Shown here: positions 1 to 7,248 of the stretch, in pieces
Layout: every line of letters begins with the position of its first letter
Numbering within the stretch: position 1 is the stretch's first letter
Origin: Mesorhizobium sp. LNHC252B00
GTDB taxonomy: Bacteria > Pseudomonadota > Alphaproteobacteria > Rhizobiales > Rhizobiaceae
Direction of reading: 5' to 3'
NCBI RefSeq assembly: GCF_000502955.1
Contig: NZ_AYWO01000008.1
Coordinates: forward strand, 44,723-108,722
DNA length: 64,000 nucleotides
The notes under the pieces: model-generated
The model's database searches: none
What the model was told of the DNA's origin: nothing
Seen by the model: the letters and a program-made list of their open reading frames with translations, nothing else
Translations under genes and position numbers: made by a program

Positions 1-223
1 CTCCGACGACATGGTCGCACACGCGAACGCCGATTTGATGGCGCAGTCCGATCCCAACGCCGACACCTCCGGCCTCGAGGCCCGCTACCCAAAAGCCAAG
101 ACCGGCGACTTCGACGGCAACCCGCAACAGGTGACGGAGATGGACGCGCTGGTCGCCTACCTGCAGATGCTCGGCACGCTGGTCGATTTCAAGAATTATG
201 ACGAAGCCGCCGGCTACCGCTGA
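1..223 (+). CDS. fixO: cbb3-type cytochrome c oxidase subunit II, C-terminal part (FixO/CcoO)
   Basis: Partial gene cut by the left edge; about 73 codons remain and end at TGA 221-223. The tail contains the sequence MDALVAYLQMLGTLVDFKNY, typical of the C-terminus of the membrane-anchored monohaem cytochrome c subunit of the high-affinity cbb3 terminal oxidase. The haem-binding part lies outside the window. It is followed after 12 nt by fixQ and then fixP, the usual fixNOQP order, so fixN should lie just upstream. In the family the subunit passes electrons from cytochrome c to the FixN catalytic core in the inner membrane under low oxygen. Confidence 0.9.
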   Translation, partial: SDDMVAHANADLMAQSDPNADTSGLEARYPKAKTGDFDGNPQQVTEMDALVAYLQMLGTLVDFKNYDEAAGYR

Positions 224-235
224 GGAGTTTTATCC

Positions 236-385
236 ATGGATTACAATTTGATGCGAGAGTTCGCCGACAGCTGGGGGCTGGTCGCCATGGCCCTTTTCTT
301 TGTCGGCGCGATCGCCTTTGCCCTACGCCCCGGCAGCCGCAAGCTTGCCGACGAAGCTGCCCGGATTCCCCTTGAGGACGAGTGA
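236..385 (+). CDS. fixQ: cbb3-type oxidase small subunit FixQ/CcoQ
   Basis: A 49-residue protein beginning MDYNLMREFADSWGL, with one hydrophobic helix (about residues 14-30, LVAMALFFVGAIAFALR) and an acidic tail ending IPLEDE. Size, single transmembrane segment and position between fixO and fixP identify it as the small CcoQ subunit, which stabilises the cbb3 complex. The ATG at 236 follows an AGGAG-like ribosome site overlapping the fixO stop codon. The stop TGA (383-385) lies two bases before the fixP ATG, so the genes are very probably translated from one transcript. Confidence 0.93.
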   Translation: MDYNLMREFADSWGLVAMALFFVGAIAFALRPGSRKLADEAARIPLEDE

Positions 386-387
386 TC

Positions 388-1251
388 ATGAGCGACGAGC
401 ACATCGATGAAATCTCTGGCGTTTCGACCACCGGCCACGAATGGGATGGCATCCGTGAGTTGAACAACCCGCTTCCGCGCTGGTGGGTGATAACGTTCTA
501 CATCACGATTGTCTGGGCGATTGGATACACCGTCGCCTATCCGGCATGGCCTTTGCTGCATTCGGCAACGAAGGGCGTTCTCGGCTATTCGAGCCGCAAC
601 GAAGTCAAGAACGAGCTGTCGGCGGCTGACGCGGCGAAGGGAAAATATGTCGCCGCGATAGAATCGAAGAGTGTTTCGGAGATCGCGGCAGACGATACGC
701 TACGCGAATTCGCCGTCGCCGCAGGTGGCGCCGCGTTCAGGGTCAATTGCGTCCAGTGCCATGGTTCCGGCGCCCAGGGCTCCAAGGGCTTCCCCAACCT
801 CAATGACGACGACTGGCTGTGGGGCGGTAAGGCGGATCAGATCCAACAGACGGTCACGCATGGCATCCGCTTCGCTTCCGATCCGGATACGCGCCTTTCG
901 GAAATGCCGGCCTTTGGCGACATCATCACCGCCGACCAGATCAAACAGGTCAGCGCCTATGTGGCCAGCCTGTCCGAAACCGTTGGCGATCAATCGATGT
1001 TGGCGCCTGGCGCCAAGGTTTTTGCGGAAAACTGCGTGGCCTGTCACGGTGACAATGCAAAGGGCAACAAGGAGCTCGGCGCCCCGGATCTGACCGATGC
1101 CATCTGGCTCTACGGATCGGGCGAAGCGGCCATCGCCGCCCAGGTCACAACGCCGAAACAAGGCGTGATGCCGGCCTGGGGCGCGCGCCTGGGCGAAACC
1201 AGGGTCAAGGAACTGGCGGTCTACGTGCATTCGCTCGGCGGTGGAGAATAG
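388..1251 (+). CDS. fixP: cbb3-type cytochrome c oxidase dihaem subunit III FixP/CcoP
   Basis: A 287-residue dihaem cytochrome c. An N-terminal cytoplasmic stretch is followed by one membrane helix (about residues 33-52) and two periplasmic cytochrome c domains with haem motifs CVQCH (121-125) and CVACH (216-220). Likely axial methionines lie in SEMPAFGD and GVMPAWG. The ATG at 388 gives the family N-terminus; a GTG six bases upstream would overlap the fixQ stop and is less likely. The TAG stop is part of a short inverted repeat (1243-1270), followed by a strong hairpin terminator, so fixP closes the fixNOQP transcript. Confidence 0.95.
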   Translation: MSDEHIDEISGVSTTGHEWDGIRELNNPLPRWWVITFYITIVWAIGYTVAYPAWPLLHSATKGVLGYSSRNEVKNELSAADAAKGKYVAAIESKSVSEIAADDTLREFAVAAGGAAFRVNCVQCHGSGAQGSKGFPNLNDDDWLWGGKADQIQQTVTHGIRFASDPDTRLSEMPAFGDIITADQIKQVSAYVASLSETVGDQSMLAPGAKVFAENCVACHGDNAKGNKELGAPDLTDAIWLYGSGEAAIAAQVTTPKQGVMPAWGARLGETRVKELAVYVHSLGGGE

Positions 1252-1270
1252 GAACGGGGGTCTATTCTCC
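1243..1270. repeat. inverted repeat containing the fixP stop codon
   Basis: GGAGAATAG (1243-1251) is the exact reverse complement of CTATTCTCC (1262-1270), with a 10-nt G-rich loop. The last base of the first arm is the final base of the fixP stop codon. It precedes the stronger terminator at 1291. Confidence 0.6.
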
Positions 1271-1290
1271 GGCCCTCACCGCCCAAGCGA

Positions 1291-1324
1291 CGAGGCCCGG
1301 CTCTGCCGGGCCTCGATTTGTTTT
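1291..1324 (+). terminator. Rho-independent terminator after fixNOQP
   Basis: An 11-bp perfect GC-rich stem, CGAGGCCCGGC / GCCGGGCCTCG, with a TCT loop (1291-1315) is followed by ATTTGTTTT. It separates the fixNOQP and fixGHIS transcripts. Confidence 0.85.
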
Positions 1325-1339
1325 CGTCTGCCCCGGCGA

Positions 1340-1353
1340 TTGACCTGCATCAA
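1340..1353 (+). promoter_or_regulatory. FixK/FNR-type anaerobox upstream of fixG
   Basis: TTGACCTGCATCAA is a perfect TTGA-N6-TCAA dyad. If the activator sits at -41.5, transcription would begin near 1388, leaving an untranslated leader of about 82 nt before the GTG at 1470. In rhizobia FixK activates fixGHIS through such boxes in response to FixLJ. Confidence 0.8.
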
Positions 1354-1469
1354 CGCGGCGCAATCCGGTGGGCGGCACAATACGGTCGACGATGTATTTC
1401 GCGCATCTGCCTGCGCCCAGTCAGGACAGTTGCCCGGCGAAATCACGAGCCGCGCGACGGGAGAAACCA

Positions 1470-3029
1470 GTGCTGGACAATACGCAGGTAGAACGGCTCG
1501 AAGCGGAGGCGGTCAACTCCGCCAAAGTGCGACAGCCGATGTATGCCGCGCGCAAGAAGATATTTCCGAAGCGGGCCACGGGGAATTTTCGCCAGTTCAA
1601 ATGGCTGGTGATGGCGGTCACGCTTGGTATTTATTATCTAACGCCGTGGCTGCGCTGGGACCGTGGCCCGTTTGCCCCCGACCAGGCAGTGCTGCTCGAT
1701 GTCGCCAACAGGCGTTTCTACTTCTTCTTCATCGAGATATGGCCGCAAGAATTCTACTATGTGGCAGGCCTTCTGGTCATGGCTGGCGTCGGTCTTTTCC
1801 TGATCACGTCGACTGTCGGTCGTGCCTGGTGCGGCTACGCATGCCCGCAGACAGTATGGGTCGATCTGTTTCTGGTGGTCGAGCGGGCCATCGAGGGCGA
1901 TCGGAATGCACGCATCAAGCTCGATGCCGCTTCCTGGAGCCCCCGCAAGCTCGCACTGCGGGTATCGAAACACGCCATCTGGCTGATCATAGGTGCGGCG
2001 ACCGGCGGCGCCTGGATCTTCTATTTCGCCGATGCGCCGACCCTGCTCGGCGAACTCTTCACTTGCACGGCGGCTCCTGTCGCCTACATCACCGTCGCCG
2101 TGCTGACGGCGACGACCTACACGTTCGGCGGGCTGATGCGCGAGCAGGTCTGCACGTATATGTGCCCGTGGCCGCGCATCCAGGCAGCCATGCTCGACGA
2201 AAGTTCGCTCACCGTCACCTACAATGACTGGCGCGGCGAACCGCGCACGCGTCATGCCAAGAAGGTCCAGGCCGCCGGACAGCCGGTCGGGGATTGCGTC
2301 GACTGCAATGCCTGCGTCGCTGTCTGCCCGATGGGGATCGACATTCGCGATGGCCAGCAGCTCGAATGCATCACCTGTGCGCTCTGCATCGACGCCTGCG
2401 ATGGTGTCATGGACAAGCTTGGCAAGGAGCGTGGGCTGATCTCCTACGCGACCCTCTCCGACTACAACGCCAACATGATGTTGGCGACTGCGGGCGGCTC
2501 CGGTTCAGTCAATCCGTCGCTGGTCAGAACAGACAACGGCCTGTTTTCAGACAGGGTGGCTCATTTCCATATCCGCAAGATCTTTCGCCCGCGCACCTAC
2601 GTCTACATGGCTATGTGGTCGTTGATTGGCCTGGGCCTGCTCTATTCGCTGCTGACGCGCGACCGCCTCGAGATCAATGTCCTGCACGATCGCAATCCGC
2701 AATTCGTGACGCTGTCCGACGGCTCCATCCGCAATGGCTATACCGTCAAGCTGCTGAACATGATCCCCGAACCAAGAACGGTCATCGTCACCATAGCAGG
2801 CTTGCCAGGCGCAGAGATGAGCATCGTCGGTGTCGACCTTCCCGCCGGTCGCTCTTTTGCGATCCAGGTCGAACCCGACCGGCTCAGGATGTTGAAGGTT
2901 TTTGTGCGCCTGCCTGCCGAGCAGATCCATGGCGAAGCGCAGACCTTCACTCTTCAGGTCGAAGACAAAGCGAGTTTCGAGTCGAGCGAATACACCGCCA
3001 CCTTCAACGCGCCGGAGAAAGCCAGATGA
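1470..3029 (+). CDS. fixG: cbb3 oxidase assembly ferredoxin-like membrane protein FixG/CcoG
   Basis: A polytopic protein with a double 4Fe-4S ferredoxin domain: cysteines 276, 279, 282, 286 (CVDCNACVAVCP) and 300, 303, 306, 310 (CITCALCIDAC), counted from the chosen start. Hydrophobic segments lie before and after the ferredoxin, and an IgG-like C-terminal domain follows. CcoG is known to be involved in copper delivery and reduction during cbb3 oxidase assembly. I chose GTG 1470 (519 aa) because a GGGAGA ribosome site lies just upstream and the FixK box predicts a transcript start near 1388; the reading frame is open further upstream, including an ATG at 1392. The stop overlaps the fixH start. 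Confidence 0.9.
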   Translation: MLDNTQVERLEAEAVNSAKVRQPMYAARKKIFPKRATGNFRQFKWLVMAVTLGIYYLTPWLRWDRGPFAPDQAVLLDVANRRFYFFFIEIWPQEFYYVAGLLVMAGVGLFLITSTVGRAWCGYACPQTVWVDLFLVVERAIEGDRNARIKLDAASWSPRKLALRVSKHAIWLIIGAATGGAWIFYFADAPTLLGELFTCTAAPVAYITVAVLTATTYTFGGLMREQVCTYMCPWPRIQAAMLDESSLTVTYNDWRGEPRTRHAKKVQAAGQPVGDCVDCNACVAVCPMGIDIRDGQQLECITCALCIDACDGVMDKLGKERGLISYATLSDYNANMMLATAGGSGSVNPSLVRTDNGLFSDRVAHFHIRKIFRPRTYVYMAMWSLIGLGLLYSLLTRDRLEINVLHDRNPQFVTLSDGSIRNGYTVKLLNMIPEPRTVIVTIAGLPGAEMSIVGVDLPAGRSFAIQVEPDRLRMLKVFVRLPAEQIHGEAQTFTLQVEDKASFESSEYTATFNAPEKAR

Positions 3030-3523
3030 ACGCCACCACGCGAAGATCCCGCGAATTCACCGGCAGGAACATGTTGGCGATTATCCTTGCCTTCTTCGGG
3101 GTGGTCATCGCGGTCAATCTGGCGATGGCGACGCTTGCCAACACGAGCTGGACCGGCCTGGTCGTCGAAAACACCTATGTGGCGAGCCAGGAATTCAACA
3201 GGAAGGCCGAGGAAGGGCGCGCGCAGGCAGCCCTCGGCTGGACCGGCAAGCTGACCATCGCATGGGGCGAAGTCCGCTACAGCCTCACCGACGCCGCCGG
3301 CAAGCCGGTCCCCTTGCATGGCGTCAAGGTGCTGTTCCGCCATCCCGCTTACGAAAAAGAGGATGAGTCCATCAAGCTCGCCCTCGCCTCGGATCAGGAA
3401 TTCGCCGCCCTGCACACGCCTAAGGATGGTGTCTGGATCGTCGAAGTCGACGCCGATGCCGGCCTGAAGGAACCTTTTCGCGACGTGCGCAGGATCATGA
3501 TTTCCCATGGAGCGCTGAAATGA
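3026..3523 (+). CDS. fixH: cbb3 oxidase assembly protein FixH/CcoH
   Basis: A 165-residue protein with one N-terminal membrane helix (about 16-38, MLAIILAFFGVVIAVNLAMA) and a periplasmic domain starting with the family-typical NTSWTGLVVENTYVASQEFN. FixH/CcoH is needed for stable assembly of the cbb3 oxidase and works with the FixI copper pump. Its ATG overlaps the fixG stop, and its own stop overlaps the fixI ATG, so fixGHIS is translationally coupled. Confidence 0.93.
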   Translation: MNATTRRSREFTGRNMLAIILAFFGVVIAVNLAMATLANTSWTGLVVENTYVASQEFNRKAEEGRAQAALGWTGKLTIAWGEVRYSLTDAAGKPVPLHGVKVLFRHPAYEKEDESIKLALASDQEFAALHTPKDGVWIVEVDADAGLKEPFRDVRRIMISHGALK

Positions 3524-5811
3524 GCTGCTGTGCGCCGGGCGCCGAAATGGCGCTGGATCTGGTCGGCGCCACCTCGGTCCTGCCATCCAGCCAGGAAATC
3601 AGGCTGGCAAGCCGATCTCTTGGCGATGATCTTCGTCAGACCGACCTTTCCGTACCGACTGTTCACTGCGGCGCCTGCATCCAGACCATAGAGACGGCGT
3701 TGGGGAAACTCGATCACGTCGAGGCCGCTCGCGTCAACCTGTCAACGAAGCGGGTTTCGGTCCGGTGGCGCGGGGACGAGGTTCCACCGTTCGTCACCGT
3801 GCTTGAGAGGCTAGGTTATCAAGCTCACCTGTTCGAGACCGAGATCGATGCAAAGGACAAGACGCTCTCGGAGCTTATCCGCGCCGTCGCTGTTGCGGGC
3901 TTCGCGGCGGGTAACATCATGCTGCTTTCGGTCTCGGTCTGGTCCGGTGCCGAAGGCGCGACACGCGACCTGTTCCACTGGGTCTCAGCGCTGATTGCCA
4001 TCCCCGCACTCGCCTTCGCCGGCGGCATCTTCTTCCGCTCGGCCTGGAATGCGTTGCGCCACGGTCGCATGAACATGGACGTGCCGATCGCGGTGGGGGT
4101 CTCGCTCGCTTACGCAATGAGCCTCTATGAGACGATCAACCATGGCGATCACGCCTATTTCGACGCGTCGGTGTCGCTGCTGTTCTTCCTGTTGATCGGC
4201 AGGACGCTGGATCACGTCATGCGGGAGCGCGCCCGCACCGCCGTGAAGGGCCTGTCGCAGCTGGCCGCGCGTGGCGCCATGGTGCTGCGCGCCGACGGCG
4301 CGCGCGACTACCTGCCGGTTGGCGAGATCGAACCGGAAATGCTCCTGCTGATCGCGGCAGGCGATAGGATACCCGTCGACGGCGAGATCATCCAAGGGGC
4401 GTCGGATCTCGACTGCTCGCTGGTTTCCGGCGAGAGCAACCCCCGAAGCGTAACGCCAGGCGAACCCGTGCAGGCTGGCGTGCTCAACTTTACCGGCTCG
4501 CTGACGATCAAGGCGACAGCCGCCGCGAAGGATTCGTTCCTGGCGGAAATGGTTCGGATGATGGAAGCTGCCGAGGGCGGCCGGGCACATTATCGCCGGA
4601 TCGCCGATCGCGTTTCAGCGCTTTATGCCCCGGTGGTTCATCTTACCGCCTTCGTGACGTTCCTCGGCTGGATGGCGGCGACTGGCGACTGGCATCGGGC
4701 GATGACCATCGCCATTGCCGTTCTCATCATCACATGCCCATGCGCGCTCGGCCTCGCCGTGCCGATCGTTCAGGTGGTCGCCGCGCGGCGCCTGTTCGAG
4801 AACGGCATCATGGTCAAGGACGGTTCGGCCATGGAGCGCCTGGCGACGATCGATGCCGCGGTGTTCGACAAGACCGGAACGCTCACGCTCGGAAAGCCCC
4901 GGCTCGTCAATGCATCGTCGATCGATCCGGCCATGCTGGCCATTGCAGCCGACATGGCAGCGCATTCGCGCCACCCGTTTTCAAGAGCCATAGCCGGCTT
5001 TGCCGCGCCTGGCGGGCAGCGCAAATTCGATGCCGTCACCGAGCACCCGGGATTCGGCATCGAGGCCGCTGCCGCCGGAAACATCTGGCGGCTGGGTCGA
5101 CGCGGATGGGCTGGATGGAAAGCCCGCACCGGCGGCGAAGGCCGACACGGCTATGGCGGGACGGTTCTGACAAAAGACGGGATCATCGTCGCGACCTTCG
5201 ATTTCGAGGATGCGCCGCGTGCCGACGCCAGGGCAGCGATCGAGCGATTGAACGATGCCGGGGTGTCGGTGCGGATGCTGTCGGGGGATACGGCCGCCGC
5301 CTGCGGCGAAGTCTCGAAAATGCTGGGTATCGACGACTTCATTCCGTGCTTGCTGCCATCCGGCAAGGTCGAATGCATCGAGACCCTGGCAAGAGAGGGA
5401 CAGCGGGTTCTGATGGTTGGCGACGGCCTCAACGACACGCCTGCACTGAGCGTCGCGCATGTGTCGATCGCGCCGGCCACCGCGGCCGACATCGGCCGCA
5501 ATGCCGCCGATTTCGTATTCCTGCGTGAAAGCCTCGCGGCAGTGCCTCTCGCGCTGGACGTCTCGCGCAAGGCAGGGAGCCTGATCCGCCAGAACATCGC
5601 GATCGCCATCGTATACAATGCGGTCGCCGTTCCGATCGCCATTCTGGGACACGTCACGCCTCTGATCGCTGCGATCGCCATGTCGGCCTCATCGCTGCTT
5701 GTCATCGGAAATGCGCTGCGTCTGCAAGGCTTCGTGTCGAACGGACAGGCGCAAAGCTCTCGACAGGACGGGCGCCACGGTATCAGCAGCCAATTGGCAC
5801 AACCCCGATGA
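3520..5811 (+). CDS. fixI: copper-exporting P1B-type ATPase FixI/CcoI
   Basis: A 763-residue heavy-metal P-type ATPase. Visible elements are a heavy-metal-associated domain with HCGAC (C50, C53), the membrane metal site CPC (406-408), the phosphorylation motif DKTGT (Asp450), an HP dipeptide (SRHPFSRA) and the hinge MVGDGLNDTPAL. The N-terminus also has a CC pair (residues 3-4) that may bind metal. FixI/CcoI moves copper across the inner membrane to supply the CuB site of cbb3 oxidase rather than for detoxification. Start and stop overlap fixH and fixS by 4 nt each. Confidence 0.96.
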   Translation: MSCCAPGAEMALDLVGATSVLPSSQEIRLASRSLGDDLRQTDLSVPTVHCGACIQTIETALGKLDHVEAARVNLSTKRVSVRWRGDEVPPFVTVLERLGYQAHLFETEIDAKDKTLSELIRAVAVAGFAAGNIMLLSVSVWSGAEGATRDLFHWVSALIAIPALAFAGGIFFRSAWNALRHGRMNMDVPIAVGVSLAYAMSLYETINHGDHAYFDASVSLLFFLLIGRTLDHVMRERARTAVKGLSQLAARGAMVLRADGARDYLPVGEIEPEMLLLIAAGDRIPVDGEIIQGASDLDCSLVSGESNPRSVTPGEPVQAGVLNFTGSLTIKATAAAKDSFLAEMVRMMEAAEGGRAHYRRIADRVSALYAPVVHLTAFVTFLGWMAATGDWHRAMTIAIAVLIITCPCALGLAVPIVQVVAARRLFENGIMVKDGSAMERLATIDAAVFDKTGTLTLGKPRLVNASSIDPAMLAIAADMAAHSRHPFSRAIAGFAAPGGQRKFDAVTEHPGFGIEAAAAGNIWRLGRRGWAGWKARTGGEGRHGYGGTVLTKDGIIVATFDFEDAPRADARAAIERLNDAGVSVRMLSGDTAAACGEVSKMLGIDDFIPCLLPSGKVECIETLAREGQRVLMVGDGLNDTPALSVAHVSIAPATAADIGRNAADFVFLRESLAAVPLALDVSRKAGSLIRQNIAIAIVYNAVAVPIAILGHVTPLIAAIAMSASSLLVIGNALRLQGFVSNGQAQSSRQDGRHGISSQLAQPR

Positions 5812-5963
5812 CGACTCTTTCCTACCTCATACCCGTGGCCCTCTTCCTTGGCGCCCTTGGACTTGGGGGCTTTCTGTGGGCCTTGAGAAGCGGTCAATAT
5901 GAAGATCTCGATGGAGCCGCAGAACGGATCCTGATCGATGGCGACGACAAGCCGCAAGGCTGA
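5808..5963 (+). CDS. fixS: cbb3 oxidase maturation protein FixS/CcoS
   Basis: A 51-residue single-span membrane protein starting MTTLSYLIPVALFLGALGLG, followed by WALRSGQYEDLDGAAERIL. The R-S-G-Q-Y-(E/D)-D-L-(D/E)-G sequence is the hallmark of CcoS, which is required for cofactor insertion into the cbb3 oxidase. It overlaps the fixI stop by 4 nt and is the last gene of fixGHIS. I saw no clear hairpin terminator after it, so read-through into the CBS-domain gene is possible. Confidence 0.95.
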   Translation: MTTLSYLIPVALFLGALGLGGFLWALRSGQYEDLDGAAERILIDGDDKPQG

Positions 5964-6000
5964 CTCGGGCGCCGGGGTCGCTCAAACACCGCTGGGACCG

Positions 6001-6014
6001 GTGACCCAGATCAA
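6001..6014 (+). promoter_or_regulatory. possible FixK/FNR box upstream of the CBS-domain gene
   Basis: GTGACCCAGATCAA matches TTGA-N6-TCAA except for the first base. Its centre is about 62 bp before the ATG at 6069, which would give a leader of about 20 nt if it acts at -41.5. Confidence 0.5.
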
Positions 6015-6068
6015 AGCGCACAGCCCATAAATCTGGATAGTCAGGGATAAACATCCGAGGAGGCAGGC

Positions 6069-6509
6069 ATGCGAGCAGAAGCGATAATGACCACGCCCGT
6101 CGTCGAAATAGACCCTGACGCTTCGATTGCCGATGCGGCACGGTTAATGCTTTCGAAAGGGATCAGCGGCCTGCCTGTCATTCGCAGCGACGGCACGCTG
6201 GTGGGGATCGTTAGCGAGGGCGATTTTCTGCGCCGGGAAGAACTGGGCACGCGACGCACGCGTCCGCGTTGGCTGGAGACTCTGGTCAGCCCAGGAAGGG
6301 CCGCCGACGAATATGTTCAAGCCAACGGAAGGCGTATCGAAGAGGTGATGACGGCGGATGTCGTTACGGTATCACCTGGCACATCGCTGTCCAGGACGGT
6401 CGAGCTCATGACACGCCATCACGTCAAACGCATTCCGGTCGTCGACGGTGGCAAGGTGGTCGGCATCGTGACCCGCTCCGACATGCTGCGCGCGTTGCGG
6501 CACCGATAG
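6069..6509 (+). CDS. CBS-domain pair protein, truncated (BON domain lost by frameshift)
   Basis: A 146-residue protein with two CBS domains (about residues 1-60 and 85-146). Recognisable pieces are MTTPVVEIDPDASIADAARLM, GIVSEGDFLRREE, VMTADVVTVSPGTSLS and VGIVTRSDMLRAL. CBS pairs usually bind adenosyl ligands. Proteins of this type in rhizobia commonly continue into a C-terminal BON domain; here the frame ends at TAG 6507 and the BON-like sequence follows in another frame. An AGGAGG ribosome site precedes the ATG. Position after fixGHIS and a possible FixK box suggest micro-oxic expression. The CBS part alone may still be made. Confidence 0.8.
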   Translation: MRAEAIMTTPVVEIDPDASIADAARLMLSKGISGLPVIRSDGTLVGIVSEGDFLRREELGTRRTRPRWLETLVSPGRAADEYVQANGRRIEEVMTADVVTVSPGTSLSRTVELMTRHHVKRIPVVDGGKVVGIVTRSDMLRALRHR

Positions 6510-6742
6510 ACGACGAACAAATCCGTCAGGACGTCCTTGCCGAACTTGCGAAGCAGAAATGGACCGGCAAGGACATGATCGACGTGACCGTGAACGCAGG
6601 GGCGGTGCAACTGAGCGGCGCCATCTTCGACGAACGCGAGCGCCAGGCAGCCATCGTCGCCGCCGAAAATGTCGCCGGCGTCAAGGCCGTCAGGGACAAC
6701 CTCTTCTGCGCCGGACCGCTGTCGGTCGTCCTGGTTTCGTAG
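6488..6742 (+). pseudogene. out-of-frame BON domain remnant of the CBS-BON gene
   Basis: In the frame offset from the CBS gene the sequence reads VAAPIDDEQIRQDVLAELAKQ, then a typical BON domain (DVTVNAGAVQLSGAIFDE, AAENVAGVKAVRDNL) up to TAG 6740. It has no ribosome site of its own and joins the CBS frame exactly where full-length CBS-CBS-BON proteins continue. The most economical reading is a single indel near 6490-6505. No canonical slippery heptamer is visible, so programmed frameshifting is less likely than a mutation or a sequence error. Confidence 0.75.
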
Positions 6743-6809
6743 GCATTTGGCCACAGAAGCTGAGAAGGCAGGGACGGTCGCCCTCAGAGCTCGAAGCACT
6801 AGACTACGA

Positions 6810-7079
6810 CTAGCGTTGGCCGGCCGCATGTTGCAGACGTGCGATCAAATCCCGGTTGCGGCAATAGTCGGGTGGATCATCGGCTTGCTGGTGTTCGTCG
6901 AGCCAAATTGCGCATTCGTCCTGGTGGCCGCAGGAGCGGCAGCGGTCCGCCGCTCGGTGGACGACGGCTTCATGGTCCGACACGATTTTCAATTGCCTGT
7001 CGACGCCAAGCTTGCGCATCATGCGATCCATCAACGCGGTCCTTGCGTCAACCGAGACTAGGTAGTCGAGAAAGTTCAT
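6810..7079 (-). CDS. DUF6455-like small cysteine protein
   Basis: An 89-residue protein starting MNFLDYLVSVDARTALMDRMM. It contains a Cys-rich segment, RCRSCGHQDECAIWL, followed by a further Cys in PDYC, the pattern I associate with DUF6455 (possible metal or redox centre; function not established). The start at 7079 is supported by a strong AGGAGG ribosome site; upstream in-frame codons lack one. A perfect FixK box (7131-7144) lies 52 bp before the start, so this gene is a good candidate member of the low-oxygen regulon. It is divergent from fixL. Confidence 0.8.
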   Translation of the reverse strand: MNFLDYLVSVDARTALMDRMMRKLGVDRQLKIVSDHEAVVHRAADRCRSCGHQDECAIWLDEHQQADDPPDYCRNRDLIARLQHAAGQR

Positions 7080-7130
7080 GTCGGTTGCTCCTCCTTCTTT
7101 GCGATCATCGCATGCTGGCGGCAGACGACA

Positions 7131-7144
7131 TTGATCTCGGTCAA
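7131..7144. promoter_or_regulatory. FixK/FNR-type box between the DUF6455 gene and fixL
   Basis: TTGATCTCGGTCAA is a perfect TTGA-N6-TCAA dyad. For the minus-strand gene, activation at -41.5 would start RNA near 7096, giving a 17-nt leader; for fixL the leader would be about 70 nt. The spacing favours the DUF6455 gene, but control of fixL is also possible. Confidence 0.75.
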
Positions 7145-7248
7145 CAGGCGGAGCCGCTGCCAAAGCATCGGCCCCGATCCGTTTTGCGTGCGCGGCGAGA
7201 AGTGGTAGTTAGCCTTTCTCGCGGGCGTGTCGAATCCAAGGATTTCAG

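Noticed and set aside
6480..6515. Programmed ribosomal frameshift in the CBS-BON gene
   Set aside because: No X-XXY-YYZ slippery heptamer or downstream pseudoknot is evident; mutation or sequence error is simpler.
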